Below are positions 8,503-19,230 of a stretch of 64,000 nt of DNA, piece after piece. Both the position numbers and the translations under genes were made by a program. The notes beneath the pieces are model-generated. The model was not told where the DNA came from, did not search any database, and was given only the letters and a program-made list of their open reading frames with translations. The number at the start of each line of letters is the position of its first letter. Within the stretch, counting starts at the first letter, position 1. This stretch comes from Adhaeribacter arboris (GTDB lineage Bacteria > Bacteroidota > Bacteroidia > Cytophagales > Hymenobacteraceae). Location: NCBI RefSeq assembly GCF_003023845.1, contig NZ_PYFT01000001.1:5704001-5768000 (forward strand), read 5' to 3'.

Positions 8503-10005
8503 ATGGGGATAAAAGCTGCTTTAAGTAAACCATTTGCCGCTTACGTGCACCAACGCAACCAAGCCTGGATGCAGCAACCCGCCCAAACGCAGCAAAAAGT
8601 ATTTACTTCTTTAATTCAGAAAGGTGCTTCCACGGCGTTTGGCCGCGACCATAAATTTAAAAATATTCAAAACCACGCCGACTTTACCCAGGCCGTACCG
8701 GTGCGGGATTACGAAGGTTTAAAGCCTTATTTTGAAAGAGTTAAGAAAGGCGAACGGGATATTTTATGGCCGGGTAAACCTATCTATTTTGCCAAAACGT
8801 CGGGTACCACCTCCGGTACGAAATACATTCCTATTTCCGCCGATTCTATCTCGAACCACATTAACGGCGCCCGCGATGCTTTGTTAGCTTACGTGTACCA
8901 AACCGGTAATTCCACTTTTCTCGACGGAAAATTAATTTTTTTATCGGGAAGTCCGGAACTCGACGAAGTAAGCGGTATTAAAACCGGGCGGCTATCCGGT
9001 ATTGCTAACCACCACGTGCCGGGTTACCTGCGGCGCAATCAACTGCCCAGCTACCAAATCAACTGCCTCGACGATTGGGAAGAAAAGCTGGATGCTATTA
9101 TTGGAGAAACGTTACACCAGCCCATGACACTTATCTCAGGTATTCCGCCTTGGGTACAAATGTATTTTGACCGGATTACCGCTAAAACCGGGAAGAAAAT
9201 CAAAGACGTATTTCCGGATTTTAACTTGTTTGTTTACGGCGGCGTTAATTTTGAACCGTACCGGGCTAAATTGTTCGAGAGCATTGGTAAACCCATCGAT
9301 TCTATTGAATTATTTCCGGCTTCCGAAGGCTTTTTTGCTTACCAGAACGAACAGGACGATCCGGGTTTGTTATTATTACTCAACGCCGGTATTTTCTACG
9401 AATTTATTCCGGTAAGCGAATACTACAACGAAAATCCGCGCCGCTTGCGGATAGAAGAAGTAGAAGTGGGGGTAAACTATGCTTTGGTTATTAGTAATAA
9501 TGCGGGTTTGTGGGCTTATTCCATTGGTGATACCGTTAAATTTACGTCTACCCGGCCGTATAAAGTAGTGGTAAGTGGGCGGATTAAACATTTTATTTCT
9601 GCCTTTGGGGAGCACGTTATCGGGGAAGAAGTGGAAAAAGCCATGCACCAAACCATGCAGAAGTTTCCGGAGGTAGAAGTGGTGGAATTTACCGTTGCTC
9701 CTTATGTAAGCCCGTCGGCGGGACAATCGTACCACGAGTGGTTGGTAGCTTTTGCCCAGCCACCGCAGGATTTACCTGCTTTTAGGCTGGAACTGGACCA
9801 ACAGCTTCGCCAACTAAACGTGTACTACGACGATTTAATTACCGGTAATATTTTAAGTCCGCTAAAACTAACTCCTCTGCCGTCGGATGCTTTCCAAAAG
9901 TATATGAAAACGCAGGGTAAGTTGGGCGGGCAGAATAAAGTGCCCCGGCTGAGTAACGATCGGGCTATTGCGGATGCGCTGGTAAAGTTTAAAGTAGAGA
10001 GTTAA
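8503..10005 (+). CDS. GH3 auxin-responsive-promoter family protein
   Basis: 500 residues of the GH3 branch of the acyl-adenylate-forming (ANL) superfamily. Seen: the ATP-loop KTSGTTSGTKYIP, the YxxSEG-like LFPASEGFFAY, the IGD motif (YSIGDTVKF) and the hinge SGRIKHFISAFGEHV. Plant GH3 enzymes join amino acids to carboxylate hormones. The substrate of bacterial GH3 proteins is not established, although an acyl-AMP ligase is expected. The gene precedes dxr by 218 bp. Confidence 0.9.
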   Translation: MGIKAALSKPFAAYVHQRNQAWMQQPAQTQQKVFTSLIQKGASTAFGRDHKFKNIQNHADFTQAVPVRDYEGLKPYFERVKKGERDILWPGKPIYFAKTSGTTSGTKYIPISADSISNHINGARDALLAYVYQTGNSTFLDGKLIFLSGSPELDEVSGIKTGRLSGIANHHVPGYLRRNQLPSYQINCLDDWEEKLDAIIGETLHQPMTLISGIPPWVQMYFDRITAKTGKKIKDVFPDFNLFVYGGVNFEPYRAKLFESIGKPIDSIELFPASEGFFAYQNEQDDPGLLLLLNAGIFYEFIPVSEYYNENPRRLRIEEVEVGVNYALVISNNAGLWAYSIGDTVKFTSTRPYKVVVSGRIKHFISAFGEHVIGEEVEKAMHQTMQKFPEVEVVEFTVAPYVSPSAGQSYHEWLVAFAQPPQDLPAFRLELDQQLRQLNVYYDDLITGNILSPLKLTPLPSDAFQKYMKTQGKLGGQNKVPRLSNDRAIADALVKFKVES

Positions 10006-10056
10006 GTCGACAATTTTCCTGTATCTACAAGCTTAATATGTAAGATTTCAGGCTTG

Positions 10057-10088
10057 CCGCATGAATAATACAATTTCTGCGGTTTTTT
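10057..10088 (+). terminator. Weak candidate terminator after the GH3 gene
   Basis: 5 bp CCGCA / TGCGG stem with a 16 nt loop followed by six T. Short stem, so low confidence. Confidence 0.35.
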
Positions 10089-10223
10089 GATAACTACTGC
10101 CTGCTTAATTTTGTTAATGAGTATAGGTCTTGTGGTAACTAAAAATCTGTCATACAATATTTTACTTATATATCTTAAAAGATACCTGTTCGCTATAAAT
10201 CTACTAAAAAAGAGAAATTTAAT

Positions 10224-11378
10224 TTGAAGAAAAGAATTGCCCTTTTAGGTTCCACCGGTTCCATTGGCACGCAAGCCTTAGAAGTAATTCAATCGCAGCC
10301 CGATGCTTTTGAGGTAGAAGTGCTCACGGCGAACCACAATGCCGATTTGCTTATTCAGCAAGCTTTAGTGATAAAACCCAACGTAGTAGTAATTTGCCGC
10401 GAAGAATTATACGATAAGGTTTTTGATGCCCTCTATCCGCACGACATAAAGGTTTATGCGGGTAAAAATGCTTTAAACAGCGTGGTGCAAATGGAAACCA
10501 TTGATCTGGTTTTAACCGCTATGGTGGGCTACTCGGGTTTAGAACCAACTATTAAAGCCATTGAGGCCGGTAAAAATATTGCCTTAGCTAATAAAGAAAC
10601 ACTGGTAGTAGCCGGTCAGTTAATCACCGATTTAGCCCGCGATAAAGGCGTAAATATATACCCCGTTGATTCGGAACACAGCGCTATATTTCAGTGCCTG
10701 GCCGGGGAATTTCATAATCCGATTGAGAAAATAATTTTAACCGCTTCCGGTGGGCCTTTTCGGGGCAAAGACCGCCAGTATTTAAGTTCGGTTACCCGCG
10801 AACAGGCCTTAAAGCACCCTAATTGGGAAATGGGCGCCAAAATTACCATTGATTCGGCCTCGCTCATGAACAAAGGCCTGGAAGTAATCGAAGCCAAATG
10901 GTTGTTTCATTTAAATAATAGTCAGATTGAAGTAATTGTTCATCCTCAATCTATTGTGCATTCGCTGGTTCAGTTTAAGGATGGTTCCTTAAAGGCGCAA
11001 TTAGGACTGCCCGACATGAAATTACCTATTCAATACGCGCTAAGTTACCCGTACAGACTAAAAAACAGCTTTCCGCGTTTTGATTTTATGGATTATCCGC
11101 AGCTTACCTTTGAAAAACCTGATTTGGAAACCTTCCGCAACTTGGCCCTGGCTTTTTCGGCTATGGAGCGCGGCGGCAATGCTCCTTGCGTGCTTAACGC
11201 AGCGAACGAAGTAGTAGTGAATGCTTTTCTGGAGAATAAGATAGGTTTTTTGCAGATGTCGGACATAATCGAAAGCTGTCTGGCAAAAGTTGCGTATATT
11301 GCCGGACCTGCGCTCTCTGATTACGTCGCCACTGACCAGGAAACCCGACGGGTAGCGCAGGGATTAATTAAATTGTAA
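10224..11378 (+). CDS. dxr: 1-deoxy-D-xylulose 5-phosphate reductoisomerase
   Basis: 384 residues, the usual Dxr length. It converts DXP to MEP using NADPH, the committed step of the non-mevalonate isoprenoid pathway, in the cytoplasm. Seen: NADPH-binding GSTGSIGTQAL at the N-terminus, ALANKETLV, metal and substrate residues in PVDSEHSAIFQ, and the SASLMNKGLEVIEA catalytic loop. Begins with TTG directly at the KKRIALLGSTGS segment expected for the family; no ATG nearby fits. Followed 54 bp later by rseP, an order often seen in Bacteroidota. Confidence 0.97.
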   Translation: MKKRIALLGSTGSIGTQALEVIQSQPDAFEVEVLTANHNADLLIQQALVIKPNVVVICREELYDKVFDALYPHDIKVYAGKNALNSVVQMETIDLVLTAMVGYSGLEPTIKAIEAGKNIALANKETLVVAGQLITDLARDKGVNIYPVDSEHSAIFQCLAGEFHNPIEKIILTASGGPFRGKDRQYLSSVTREQALKHPNWEMGAKITIDSASLMNKGLEVIEAKWLFHLNNSQIEVIVHPQSIVHSLVQFKDGSLKAQLGLPDMKLPIQYALSYPYRLKNSFPRFDFMDYPQLTFEKPDLETFRNLALAFSAMERGGNAPCVLNAANEVVVNAFLENKIGFLQMSDIIESCLAKVAYIAGPALSDYVATDQETRRVAQGLIKL

Positions 11379-11432
11379 ATAAATCAATATCTGATTTTTA
11401 ACCTCAAATTTTAAAATTATTAAATTTTTTTA

Positions 11433-12770
11433 ATGGAAGCATTAATAATGGTAGGCCAGTTAATTCTGGGCTTAACAATTTTAGTTGGATTACACGAATT
11501 AGGACATATGTTATCCGCCAAGTGGTTTGGCATGCGCGTGGAAAAATACGCTATTGGCTTTCCGCCTAAAATACTGAGTAAAAAAATTGGCGAAACCGAG
11601 TATATGATTGGAGCTGTGCCACTAGGCGGCTTTGTTAAAATCTCCGGGATGATTGACGAATCGATGGATACTGCGGCAATGGCAGAAGCTCCCAAGTCTT
11701 ACGAATTCCGCTCTAAACCGGCCTGGCAACGCTTGATTGTGATGATGGGTGGTATTATCGTGAATGTTATTACCGGTATTTTGATCTTTATTTTTTTAAT
11801 CTATAAATACGGCGAAAGCTATTTGCCCGTTTCGGAAGTTAAACACGGTATTGTAGTGAATGAACAAGGCCGGCAAATGGGACTGCGAGATGGCGATAAA
11901 ATTGTAAAGGTAAACGGTAAACCCATTAAGGAATTCGAAGAAATTTACAATGTGGATGCCTTAATGGGTTCCAATAGCTATTATACCGTTGATAGAAATG
12001 GACAGTTATTAGATGTAAAAATACCGGCTAACTTAATTGAAACCATGGCCGACCCTAAAAAGAAGCGGGAGCAACAACGTTTTGCCGAAGCAAGGGCCCC
12101 ATTTTCGGTACAAAAGGTAGAGAAAAACACCCCGGCTGCCAAAGCCAAACTAATGCCGGGAGATCGTATTGTTCAGATTGATGATCAGCGCATCAACTAT
12201 TTTCATGAGTTGCAGGCTGCTTTGGCCGCCCGAGAAAACAAACCGGTTACCTTAGGTATTCAACGGGGAAATCAAGTTGTAACCGCGAAAACTACCGTCG
12301 AAAAAGATGGTACCCTCGGATTTTATCCGAATATCCTTTTGAATTACGACACGCGTTATTTTTCTTTTTTAAATTCTATTCCAAGAGGCACCGAACAAGC
12401 CTTTTCCATTCTGACTACCCACATAAAAGGCCTTAAAAAATTAGTTTCCGGCGAAATGTCGTCTAAATCTCTGGGTGGGCCCATCATGATTGCGCAAACG
12501 TATGGCAGTACTTTTAACTGGTTTAAGTTTTGGACCTTAACGGGTGTTTTATCCATTATCTTAGCCTTTATGAACTTCCTGCCCATTCCGGCTTTAGATG
12601 GCGGCCACGTCATGTTTTTAACTTACGAAATGGTAACGGGGCAGAAACCATCCGATAAATTTTTAGAAAAAGCGCAATTAGTAGGGATGGTACTTTTAAT
12701 TGGGTTAATGATATTTGCTTTCGGGAATGATATTTATTACCGGTTGCTTCCGGAATCAATAATTAAGTAA
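11433..12770 (+). CDS. rseP: RIP metalloprotease (site-2 protease) RseP
   Basis: 445-residue inner-membrane zinc protease of family M50B. Membrane helix 1 carries the HExxH motif (GLHELGHMLSAKW). The loop GGFVKISGM, two PDZ domains (~residues 130-215 and ~225-300) and the second active-site helix NFLPIPALDGGH all follow in the expected order. It cuts membrane-spanning anti-sigma factors or remnant signal peptides within the membrane. The next gene starts 2 bp after the stop, so the LysM protein is in the same operon. Confidence 0.95.
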   Translation: MEALIMVGQLILGLTILVGLHELGHMLSAKWFGMRVEKYAIGFPPKILSKKIGETEYMIGAVPLGGFVKISGMIDESMDTAAMAEAPKSYEFRSKPAWQRLIVMMGGIIVNVITGILIFIFLIYKYGESYLPVSEVKHGIVVNEQGRQMGLRDGDKIVKVNGKPIKEFEEIYNVDALMGSNSYYTVDRNGQLLDVKIPANLIETMADPKKKREQQRFAEARAPFSVQKVEKNTPAAKAKLMPGDRIVQIDDQRINYFHELQAALAARENKPVTLGIQRGNQVVTAKTTVEKDGTLGFYPNILLNYDTRYFSFLNSIPRGTEQAFSILTTHIKGLKKLVSGEMSSKSLGGPIMIAQTYGSTFNWFKFWTLTGVLSIILAFMNFLPIPALDGGHVMFLTYEMVTGQKPSDKFLEKAQLVGMVLLIGLMIFAFGNDIYYRLLPESIIK

Positions 12771-12772
12771 GC

Positions 12773-13948
12773 ATGATTAAACGTTGGGCGGGATGGATGG
12801 GAGTAATGTTATGGCTCTTGGTGAGCAATTATATTTCGGGCTGGGCTCAAACTACTTCACTCCCTACTACTAACGCTCTAGGTAAACAGGAAAAGCTGGA
12901 TTTAAATAATATCGGGCACCAAGTGCAACCCGGCGATACATATTACCGCTTAGCTAAAAAATACCAGGTTCCCGTTGATTCCTTACTAAAATGGAATGGA
13001 CAAAACTTAACGGTAGGTAAAGTTGTGCGGATAGCTGCGGAACCTTCTTTGTTAAATCAGGCCGATACCCTTATTCAAGTAACTCCTCGTACCAGTGTGG
13101 CTTTGCCGGAACAAGCACCTGTTCCATCCCCCGAAATTTCAACGGAAGAAACAGGAAAGTCAACTACTGCTAAATCCAGTTATAGAAATAATAGGGAAAC
13201 GGCGGAAACAGGTACGGAAAAAATGATGCAGCGGGTACTGGTGGTTCCGTTTGATCCGTACCTGTATTTTTCGGATGCCGACGAAGATATTGCCCGCCAA
13301 TCGAAGTTGCCGAAGCAAAATATCCGGTATATATTTCGTTCCCGGCTCAATGCGTATCTCGATCCGAATGGTTTTGAGATAATTAACCTGCTGGACGGAA
13401 ATCACCTGCCTAACTCAGACGAATTAAAAAAGGCTTATAAATCCCTCGCGTATAGTTACCAGGATGTCTCTGCCTCCAGGTTTCATCCCTTGCCCGCTAA
13501 ACAAAAACCTTTTTTAAATGGCCCGGAAGCCTGGTTCCGGAAGCAAAAAGAAAAAGCGGGTTTAGTAAGCCCCGAGGAAGTTAGTGTAGCCGCCGAAGGG
13601 GAAAAGTACTACGGCGTAAAAGTGAAATCACCGGATTTCTACCCGTACTTTAACGAGCGCTATAATCTGGATTATTATATTTTTATTAATCAGTTCGAAA
13701 TCCACACTGATTATACCAATTGCCTCGACCGGACTACCCAAAATTTTACCCGCGAATTTCTGGTGCATTATACCATTTTCGATGCGCAAGGCGAACTCAT
13801 TGCCGGTAATAAAGTAAAAATTCCGTACGTATCGAATGTAAACGAAATCAATAAAATCGTGCGGGATAATCTGAACAAAATCGCGCAGCGCATTCTAGCC
13901 GATTTACCCCAGCCGCAAGTACCCAGTTCAGAGGCAGCGCAGAATTAA
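12773..13948 (+). CDS. Secreted LysM-domain protein
   Basis: 391 residues. Signal peptide (residues 1-26, ending SGWAQ), then one LysM repeat (~residues 47-92: HQVQPGDTYYRLAKKYQVPV...), which binds peptidoglycan GlcNAc. A Ser/Thr/Glu-rich linker and a ~240-residue unassigned C-terminal domain rich in aromatic residues (FYPYFNERYNLDYYIFINQF) follow. No peptidase motif is evident. Likely periplasmic and cell-wall associated. Immediate coupling to rseP suggests an envelope-maintenance role; this is inferred from context. Confidence 0.85.
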   Translation: MIKRWAGWMGVMLWLLVSNYISGWAQTTSLPTTNALGKQEKLDLNNIGHQVQPGDTYYRLAKKYQVPVDSLLKWNGQNLTVGKVVRIAAEPSLLNQADTLIQVTPRTSVALPEQAPVPSPEISTEETGKSTTAKSSYRNNRETAETGTEKMMQRVLVVPFDPYLYFSDADEDIARQSKLPKQNIRYIFRSRLNAYLDPNGFEIINLLDGNHLPNSDELKKAYKSLAYSYQDVSASRFHPLPAKQKPFLNGPEAWFRKQKEKAGLVSPEEVSVAAEGEKYYGVKVKSPDFYPYFNERYNLDYYIFINQFEIHTDYTNCLDRTTQNFTREFLVHYTIFDAQGELIAGNKVKIPYVSNVNEINKIVRDNLNKIAQRILADLPQPQVPSSEAAQN

Positions 13949-13991
13949 ATGAAAGTGTCCTTCCTGAGCATGTATAGCCTAAAGGATACCT

Positions 13992-14186
13992 TTAATTCTT
14001 TCTTATTCTTTTTTTTGATAAAAGCCTAAATCCTATAGAAGTAAATAATACAATCGTACCACAAAAAAGCCAGTCTTCAGTCTTATAGGGATGAAATTTA
14101 TAGTGACCATGAGAGCCAGCTAATATCATAGCTAGGAGTTGGAAAGCTATAAAAATTAAGACTATTCCTATAAACCTTCTACTCAT
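13992..14186 (-). CDS. Small two-TM membrane protein (putative)
   Basis: 64 residues with two hydrophobic helices (~5-23 and ~40-55) separated by a His/Tyr/Lys loop and ended by a basic tail (LLSKKRIRKN), a believable small inner-membrane protein. It sits alone between two convergent larger genes. No family recognised, and at this length it could be a chance frame. Confidence 0.45.
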   Translation of the reverse strand: MSRRFIGIVLIFIAFQLLAMILAGSHGHYKFHPYKTEDWLFCGTIVLFTSIGFRLLSKKRIRKN

Positions 14187-14274
14187 GGCTGATGAACAGT
14201 TTTAACATCTGTTCTTTTAGGTGTAATTTAACTTCGCAATTTCAAATAACATCTAAAAAACTAAGTTCGGTTCT

Positions 14275-16263
14275 CTACTCCTTAAAGTTGGCAGGTTCGG
14301 GTTTTATCAGTTTAAACTCTACCCGGCGGTTAATGCGGCGATCTTCTTCGGTTTTTTCTTCCCGTAATTGTTCGGAACTGCCGTAGCCCCAGGCTTCAAT
14401 TCGGCCTTCCGGAATTTTCCCTTTTTGCTCAATGTACTTTTTAATGGAATCGGCGCGTTTCTGGGAAAGCTGCGTGTTAAAATCCAGGTCCCCGCTGCCA
14501 TCGGTGTGGCCGCCAATTTTGAGTTTAAACGCTGGATGATCGACCATAAACAAGACAATACGGTCAAGGATGGGTTCCATAATCGGTTTTATGTCTGATT
14601 TTTCTTCGTCGAACTCAATATTTTTAAAAATGAGTGGGATTTTATAATCAATAGCCGAAGTCATAATCTTAAACACCGTGTCCTGTTTCAAGTCAATTTC
14701 TTTCTCTACGCTAAAAAAATCCGGGCTTTGAATCAAAAGCATATACCGGTTTTTATCGATTAGGTCAAAATCAAAGGAACCATCTTTGCGAATGTATTTA
14801 GATGCTACCTCGATGCCGTTGGTAAGGTCAATAACGGATACTATGCCCGTAAGCGGTTGGTTAGTCACCGAGTCCAGGAGGGTACCTTCCAGGCGGGTTA
14901 CGGCGAGCGGGTGCGCTTCCATGGGCAAAGGAAACGAAAACAAATCTAGGTTCTTTAGATCATTTTCTTCGGAACGGGCATAATACAGATTCTGGGATTT
15001 ACCATCAATGGTAAAGTAATATTCGCTGCCTTTGCCGTTTACCAGCGGGCCAATATTGCGCGGCTCCTGCCAGCGCCCGTTAACCCGGTACGTTTTATAA
15101 ATATCGAAATCACCATTATTCAACAATTGCCCGCGTGAACTAAAATAAAGTACCTGGTATTTCGGGTGAAAAAAGGGACTTACCTCGTTTTCGCGGGTAT
15201 TTATCACCGGTCCCATGTTTTGAGCGGGCGCCCAGCGGCCATTTTTTTGTTTATAGGTAAAGTAAATATCGGAAGTGCCAAAACCACCCAAGCGATCGGA
15301 GGCAAAGTACAAAGTGTCTTCGTTTTGCGAAAGGGCAGGTTGTGAATCCCAGGAAGGACTATTTACCTGCAAACCCAGGTTTTTAACGTTACCCCAGGTA
15401 TCATTTTTCATTTTCTTTGCCACGTATAAGTCGCAATTGCCGTAAGAGTCGGGGCAATCGCAGCGGGCAAAATAAAGCGTTTGCCCGTCTTTGCTGAGGC
15501 AAGCGGAGCCTTCGTTGTACACGCTGTTAATGGGTTTGCCAAATGATTTCGCTTGTTCCCAGGCCCCGTTCGTATTATCGGTGTAAAATAAATCTTCGTT
15601 ATAACCAGAATTAATGGCAGGTCCGCGGTTGCGACGCGAAGTAAAGATAAGCCGCTCGGTATTCGCATTGATGGTGGGCCCGTAATCTTCGTACTTGGAA
15701 TTAATATCCGGCCCCATATTGGTATACACGCCCTTCGGTGGCTGAAAAGTATTTACCGATTTCCGGTATTCTACGAGCTCGTAATAGTAATGTAAAGGAA
15801 CATAAAAGGACTTTGTTTTTGCTTCCAGCGAGTCGTAGTATTGTTTAATATTTTGCAGGTCGGCGCGATGGTGTTTAATAGCCAAACGGTAATAAGCTTT
15901 GGCGTGAGCCATATCGTTTACCCGCTCGTATAATTGGGCCAGGCGCCAAAGCAAAGGAGTATTCCGGGAAAAGTTCTCAATGCCAAAATTGTCGACGTAT
16001 TCCCGGAGAATAGGCAAAGCTTTATCGTATTGACGCCGGCGTTCCAGGCGGTTTATCTCTCTTAAAATTCTCCGGTTTTCGTAGTACGGAATTTTATTAA
16101 CATTCGGAAAGTCAATAACTACTTCGGGTTTCGGCTGCCCTTGGTGAAGGGTGCTGTCGGTTACGGCTTTTCTTTTAAGCGAAAGTTTGGTCTGAGCTTT
16201 TAACGGCTCCCAAGAGGTGAAAAATAAAGCCAGTACTAAATAAATTAGAAGAAAACAACGCAT
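14275..16263 (-). CDS. PorE-like OmpA family protein (TPR, PD40, carboxypeptidase-regulatory, OmpA)
   Basis: 662 residues. Signal peptide 1-24 (ending EPLKAQ); TPR-like helices ~60-145; several PD40/WD40-type beta-propeller blades ~190-430 (repeated YFASDRLGGFGTSDIYFT-like segments); a carboxypeptidase-regulatory-like domain ~450-535; and an OmpA C-terminal peptidoglycan-binding domain ~545-655 (IGGHTDGSGDLDFN...). This order is that of PorE of the type IX secretion system, though Bacteroidota carry many paralogues. PorE of Porphyromonas is a lipoprotein, whereas no lipobox Cys is seen here, so true PorE identity is uncertain. Divergent from lon. Confidence 0.85.
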   Translation of the reverse strand: MRCFLLIYLVLALFFTSWEPLKAQTKLSLKRKAVTDSTLHQGQPKPEVVIDFPNVNKIPYYENRRILREINRLERRRQYDKALPILREYVDNFGIENFSRNTPLLWRLAQLYERVNDMAHAKAYYRLAIKHHRADLQNIKQYYDSLEAKTKSFYVPLHYYYELVEYRKSVNTFQPPKGVYTNMGPDINSKYEDYGPTINANTERLIFTSRRNRGPAINSGYNEDLFYTDNTNGAWEQAKSFGKPINSVYNEGSACLSKDGQTLYFARCDCPDSYGNCDLYVAKKMKNDTWGNVKNLGLQVNSPSWDSQPALSQNEDTLYFASDRLGGFGTSDIYFTYKQKNGRWAPAQNMGPVINTRENEVSPFFHPKYQVLYFSSRGQLLNNGDFDIYKTYRVNGRWQEPRNIGPLVNGKGSEYYFTIDGKSQNLYYARSEENDLKNLDLFSFPLPMEAHPLAVTRLEGTLLDSVTNQPLTGIVSVIDLTNGIEVASKYIRKDGSFDFDLIDKNRYMLLIQSPDFFSVEKEIDLKQDTVFKIMTSAIDYKIPLIFKNIEFDEEKSDIKPIMEPILDRIVLFMVDHPAFKLKIGGHTDGSGDLDFNTQLSQKRADSIKKYIEQKGKIPEGRIEAWGYGSSEQLREEKTEEDRRINRRVEFKLIKPEPANFKE

Positions 16264-16692
16264 ACAACCAATCCAGCATTCTCAGGAAAGATATTCAATA
16301 ATTCAAATATACCGGAAAATCTTATAAATCTACAATATGTTAGGTAAATCAGGTAGTTATTCCCGATTTAATAACCTAATTACAACTTAAGTTAATATTA
16401 CCGAAGTTCTAAAATAAATTTGCACTCTACATTAGACAATCGGCTACTATTTTAATTTAATATCTTTTCAGCTTGCTATTTCTAAATTTTTAACGTTTCA
16501 GATACTATTTACCGGCTTCCTTTGCCATTTACCTCGTCAATTATAAGGAAGGACGTAAACAATATAATTTTTTTAGAAAGTTTTAAAATTGACCCGGGTT
16601 GTATTGGCATAGGACTTGACAAATACTTATATTGATTAAAAATTAAGAAATACTTCGCCAGCTGCTGTCAATTTGGCACGGCCCTGTACGCT
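16264..16692. promoter_or_regulatory. Divergent intergenic region with candidate lon promoter
   Basis: 429 bp between the OmpA-like gene and lon. TAAATTTG at 16415-16422 is an exact match to the Bacteroidota -7 box TAnnTTTG, but no clear TTTG lies 19-21 bp upstream. It would leave a ~265 nt leader on lon. Nothing else is recognised. Confidence 0.35.
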
Positions 16693-19191
16693 ATGAATTA
16701 TACCTCCACTACTATTCTTCAGCAATTATTTCTCAGCGATTTAATGAGCGATGATAATGAAGATATGATTTCTATTATTACCACTGAACCCGAAAACGGC
16801 GAATTCAACGGAAAAAAAGTGCCTGAAGTATTGCCCATATTACCGGTACGAAATACTGTTTTATTTCCGGGAGTGGTGTTGCCCATTACCGTTACTCGTA
16901 AAAAATCAATCCGGTTAGTGCGTAAAGCTTACCGGGGCAATAAAATAGTGGGCGTGATTGCTCAAAAAAATACGAACAGCGATGATCCTACGCGCGACGA
17001 TTTGTTTACCGTAGGAACCATGGCCAAAATTTTAAAAATGCTGGTGTTGCCCGATGGTAATACTACTATTATCATTCAAGGGCAAACGCGGTTTCAAATC
17101 CAGGAAGTTATTCAGGAACTGCCTTTTTTAACGGCTAAGGTAAGTTATTGCCCCGAATCTTTTCCGGCCAAACCGAACAAAGAAGTAAAAGCCCTGGTGC
17201 AGTCGCTGAAAGATGCGGCGGCCAAAATGCTTAAATTAAATCCAGAAATTCCGCAGGAAGCTCAGGTAGCCCTGGATAATATTGATTCTCCTAGTTTTTT
17301 AACCCATTTTCTGTCGTCGAACATAAACGTAGAAGTGCAGCAAAAACAATCGCTGCTCGAAATTAACGATGGAGTGGAGCGCGGTACTACTTTGCTGCAA
17401 CTCATGCTCCGCGAAATACAACTGCTGGAGATTAAACACGAAATTCATAATAAAGTACATACCGATATTGACCAGCAGCAACGCGATTATTTTTTGCGGC
17501 AGCAAATAAAAGTATTACAAGACGAGCTGGGTTTTGATGGTCCGGACCAGGAAATTGAACGTTTCCGGGAAGCCGCCAAAAAGAAAAAATGGCCCGAAGC
17601 CGTAGCCAAGCATTTTCAGAAGGAAGTAGAAAAGCTAGCCCGGTTAAATCCGGCCGCGGCCGAATATCCGGTTTCGGTGAATTACGTGGAGTTTCTGCTG
17701 GATTTGCCTTGGGGCGAATACACAAAAGATAATTTTAATTTAAAACGGACGAAAAAAATTCTGGATGCCGATCATTACGGCTTGGAGAAAGTAAAAGAAC
17801 GCATTATTGAATATTTAGCCGTTTTAAAACTCAAAAACGACATGAAAGCGCCTATTTTGTGCTTGTACGGCCCTCCCGGAGTAGGTAAAACTTCGTTAGG
17901 TCGTTCTATCGCCAAATCGCTAGGCCGTAAATATGTCAGGATGTCATTAGGTGGGGTGCGGGACGAAGCGGAAATCCGCGGCCATCGGAAAACGTACGTG
18001 GGCGCCATGCCAGGTAAAATCGTGAGCCAGATAAAGAAAATAGGTTCGGCTAACCCGGTAATTGTGCTCGACGAAATTGATAAAATAAGTTCCGACTTTC
18101 GCGGGGATCCTTCCTCAGCTTTACTCGAAGTGCTCGATCCTGAGCAGAACAGTACTTTCGTGGATAACTACCTGGAAGTGGAATATGATCTCTCGAAAGT
18201 ATTATTTATCGCGACGGCTAATGCCTTAGACACCATTCAGCCGGCCTTGCGCGACCGGATGGAAATTATTGATATTACCGGCTATACCATCGAGGAAAAA
18301 ATAGAGATTGCGAAAAAACATTTAGTGCCCAAACAAAAAGCCGAGCACGGCCTGGAACCTAAAGATATAACTTTCTCTACGGCAGCTATTCAAAAAATAA
18401 TTGAAGATTATACCCGTGAATCGGGGGTACGAAGTTTGGAACGGAAAATTGGGGCCGTTACCCGTAACATTGCTAAATCCAAAGCTTTAGAAGAAGAATT
18501 TAAAAAAATAATGGAGCCGGCCGATGTCGTAAAGATTCTGGGTCCGGAAATTTTTGATAAAGAAATGTACCAGGATAACGACACGGCGGGCGTTGTTACT
18601 GGTCTAGCCTGGACTTCGGTGGGTGGTGATATTTTATTTATTGAATCTATTCTGAGCCGGGGTAAAGGAAAATTAACTTTATCGGGCCAGTTGGGCGATG
18701 TGATGAAAGAATCAGCTATAACAGCTCTTTCCTATTTAAAAGCGCACGCCTCGGATTTAGACATTGATTACCGGATTTTCGACCAGTACGATTTACATAT
18801 TCACTTCCCGGAAGGAGCCGTGCCGAAAGATGGTCCATCGGCGGGTATTGCTATTTTTACTTCTATTGCTTCGGTATATACCCAACGAAAAGTACGTTCG
18901 CATTTGGCCATGACCGGCGAAATTACGCTGCGGGGGAAAGTTTTACCGGTGGGTGGTATCAAAGAGAAAATTCTGGCCGCTAAACGGGCCGGCATTAAAG
19001 ATGTGATTTTGTGCCAGAAGAACCGGAAAGATATCAATGAAATACCAGCCGATTATATCAAGGATTTACAAATCCATTTTGTAGATAAAGCTTCCGAGGT
19101 GCTTAAAATTGCATTGTTGAACGAGAAAGTTGAAAAACCGCTTCCTCTGGAAATTACCGAGCCGGTGCCGCCAGTTCCGGTAGTTGCCTAA
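16693..19191 (+). CDS. lon: ATP-dependent protease La (Lon)
   Basis: 832 residues. LON substrate-binding domain (~55-250, starting [14 protein letters not shown]), coiled middle, AAA+ ATPase with Walker [10 protein letters not shown] and Walker [10 protein letters not shown], sensor region, then the Ser-Lys protease domain with the active Ser in PKDGPSAG and Lys in [14 protein letters not shown]. It degrades misfolded and regulatory proteins in the cytoplasm. The first ATG is used; an in-frame ATG at 16744 (MSDDNEDM) would give 815 residues and cannot be excluded. porQ follows 36 bp later. Confidence 0.97.
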   Translation: MNYTSTTILQQLFLSDLMSDDNEDMISIITTEPENGEFNGKKVPEVLPILPVRNTVLFPGVVLPITVTRKKSIRLVRKAYRGNKIVGVIAQKNTNSDDPTRDDLFTVGTMAKILKMLVLPDGNTTIIIQGQTRFQIQEVIQELPFLTAKVSYCPESFPAKPNKEVKALVQSLKDAAAKMLKLNPEIPQEAQVALDNIDSPSFLTHFLSSNINVEVQQKQSLLEINDGVERGTTLLQLMLREIQLLEIKHEIHNKVHTDIDQQQRDYFLRQQIKVLQDELGFDGPDQEIERFREAAKKKKWPEAVAKHFQKEVEKLARLNPAAAEYPVSVNYVEFLLDLPWGEYTKDNFNLKRTKKILDADHYGLEKVKERIIEYLAVLKLKNDMKAPILCLYGPPGVGKTSLGRSIAKSLGRKYVRMSLGGVRDEAEIRGHRKTYVGAMPGKIVSQIKKIGSANPVIVLDEIDKISSDFRGDPSSALLEVLDPEQNSTFVDNYLEVEYDLSKVLFIATANALDTIQPALRDRMEIIDITGYTIEEKIEIAKKHLVPKQKAEHGLEPKDITFSTAAIQKIIEDYTRESGVRSLERKIGAVTRNIAKSKALEEEFKKIMEPADVVKILGPEIFDKEMYQDNDTAGVVTGLAWTSVGGDILFIESILSRGKGKLTLSGQLGDVMKESAITALSYLKAHASDLDIDYRIFDQYDLHIHFPEGAVPKDGPSAGIAIFTSIASVYTQRKVRSHLAMTGEITLRGKVLPVGGIKEKILAAKRAGIKDVILCQKNRKDINEIPADYIKDLQIHFVDKASEVLKIALLNEKVEKPLPLEITEPVPPVPVVA

Positions 19192-19214
19192 AAGAGAAGA
19201 TATGGCCATATTTT

Positions 19215-19230
19215 GGAGGGCATACAGTTG
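19215..19230 (+). promoter_or_regulatory. Ribosome binding site that fixes a TTG start
   Basis: GGAGGG lies 7 bp before a TTG codon at 19228. An upstream TTG at 19213 overlaps the site itself. Strong Shine-Dalgarno sequences are uncommon in this window, so this one decides the start. Confidence 0.65.
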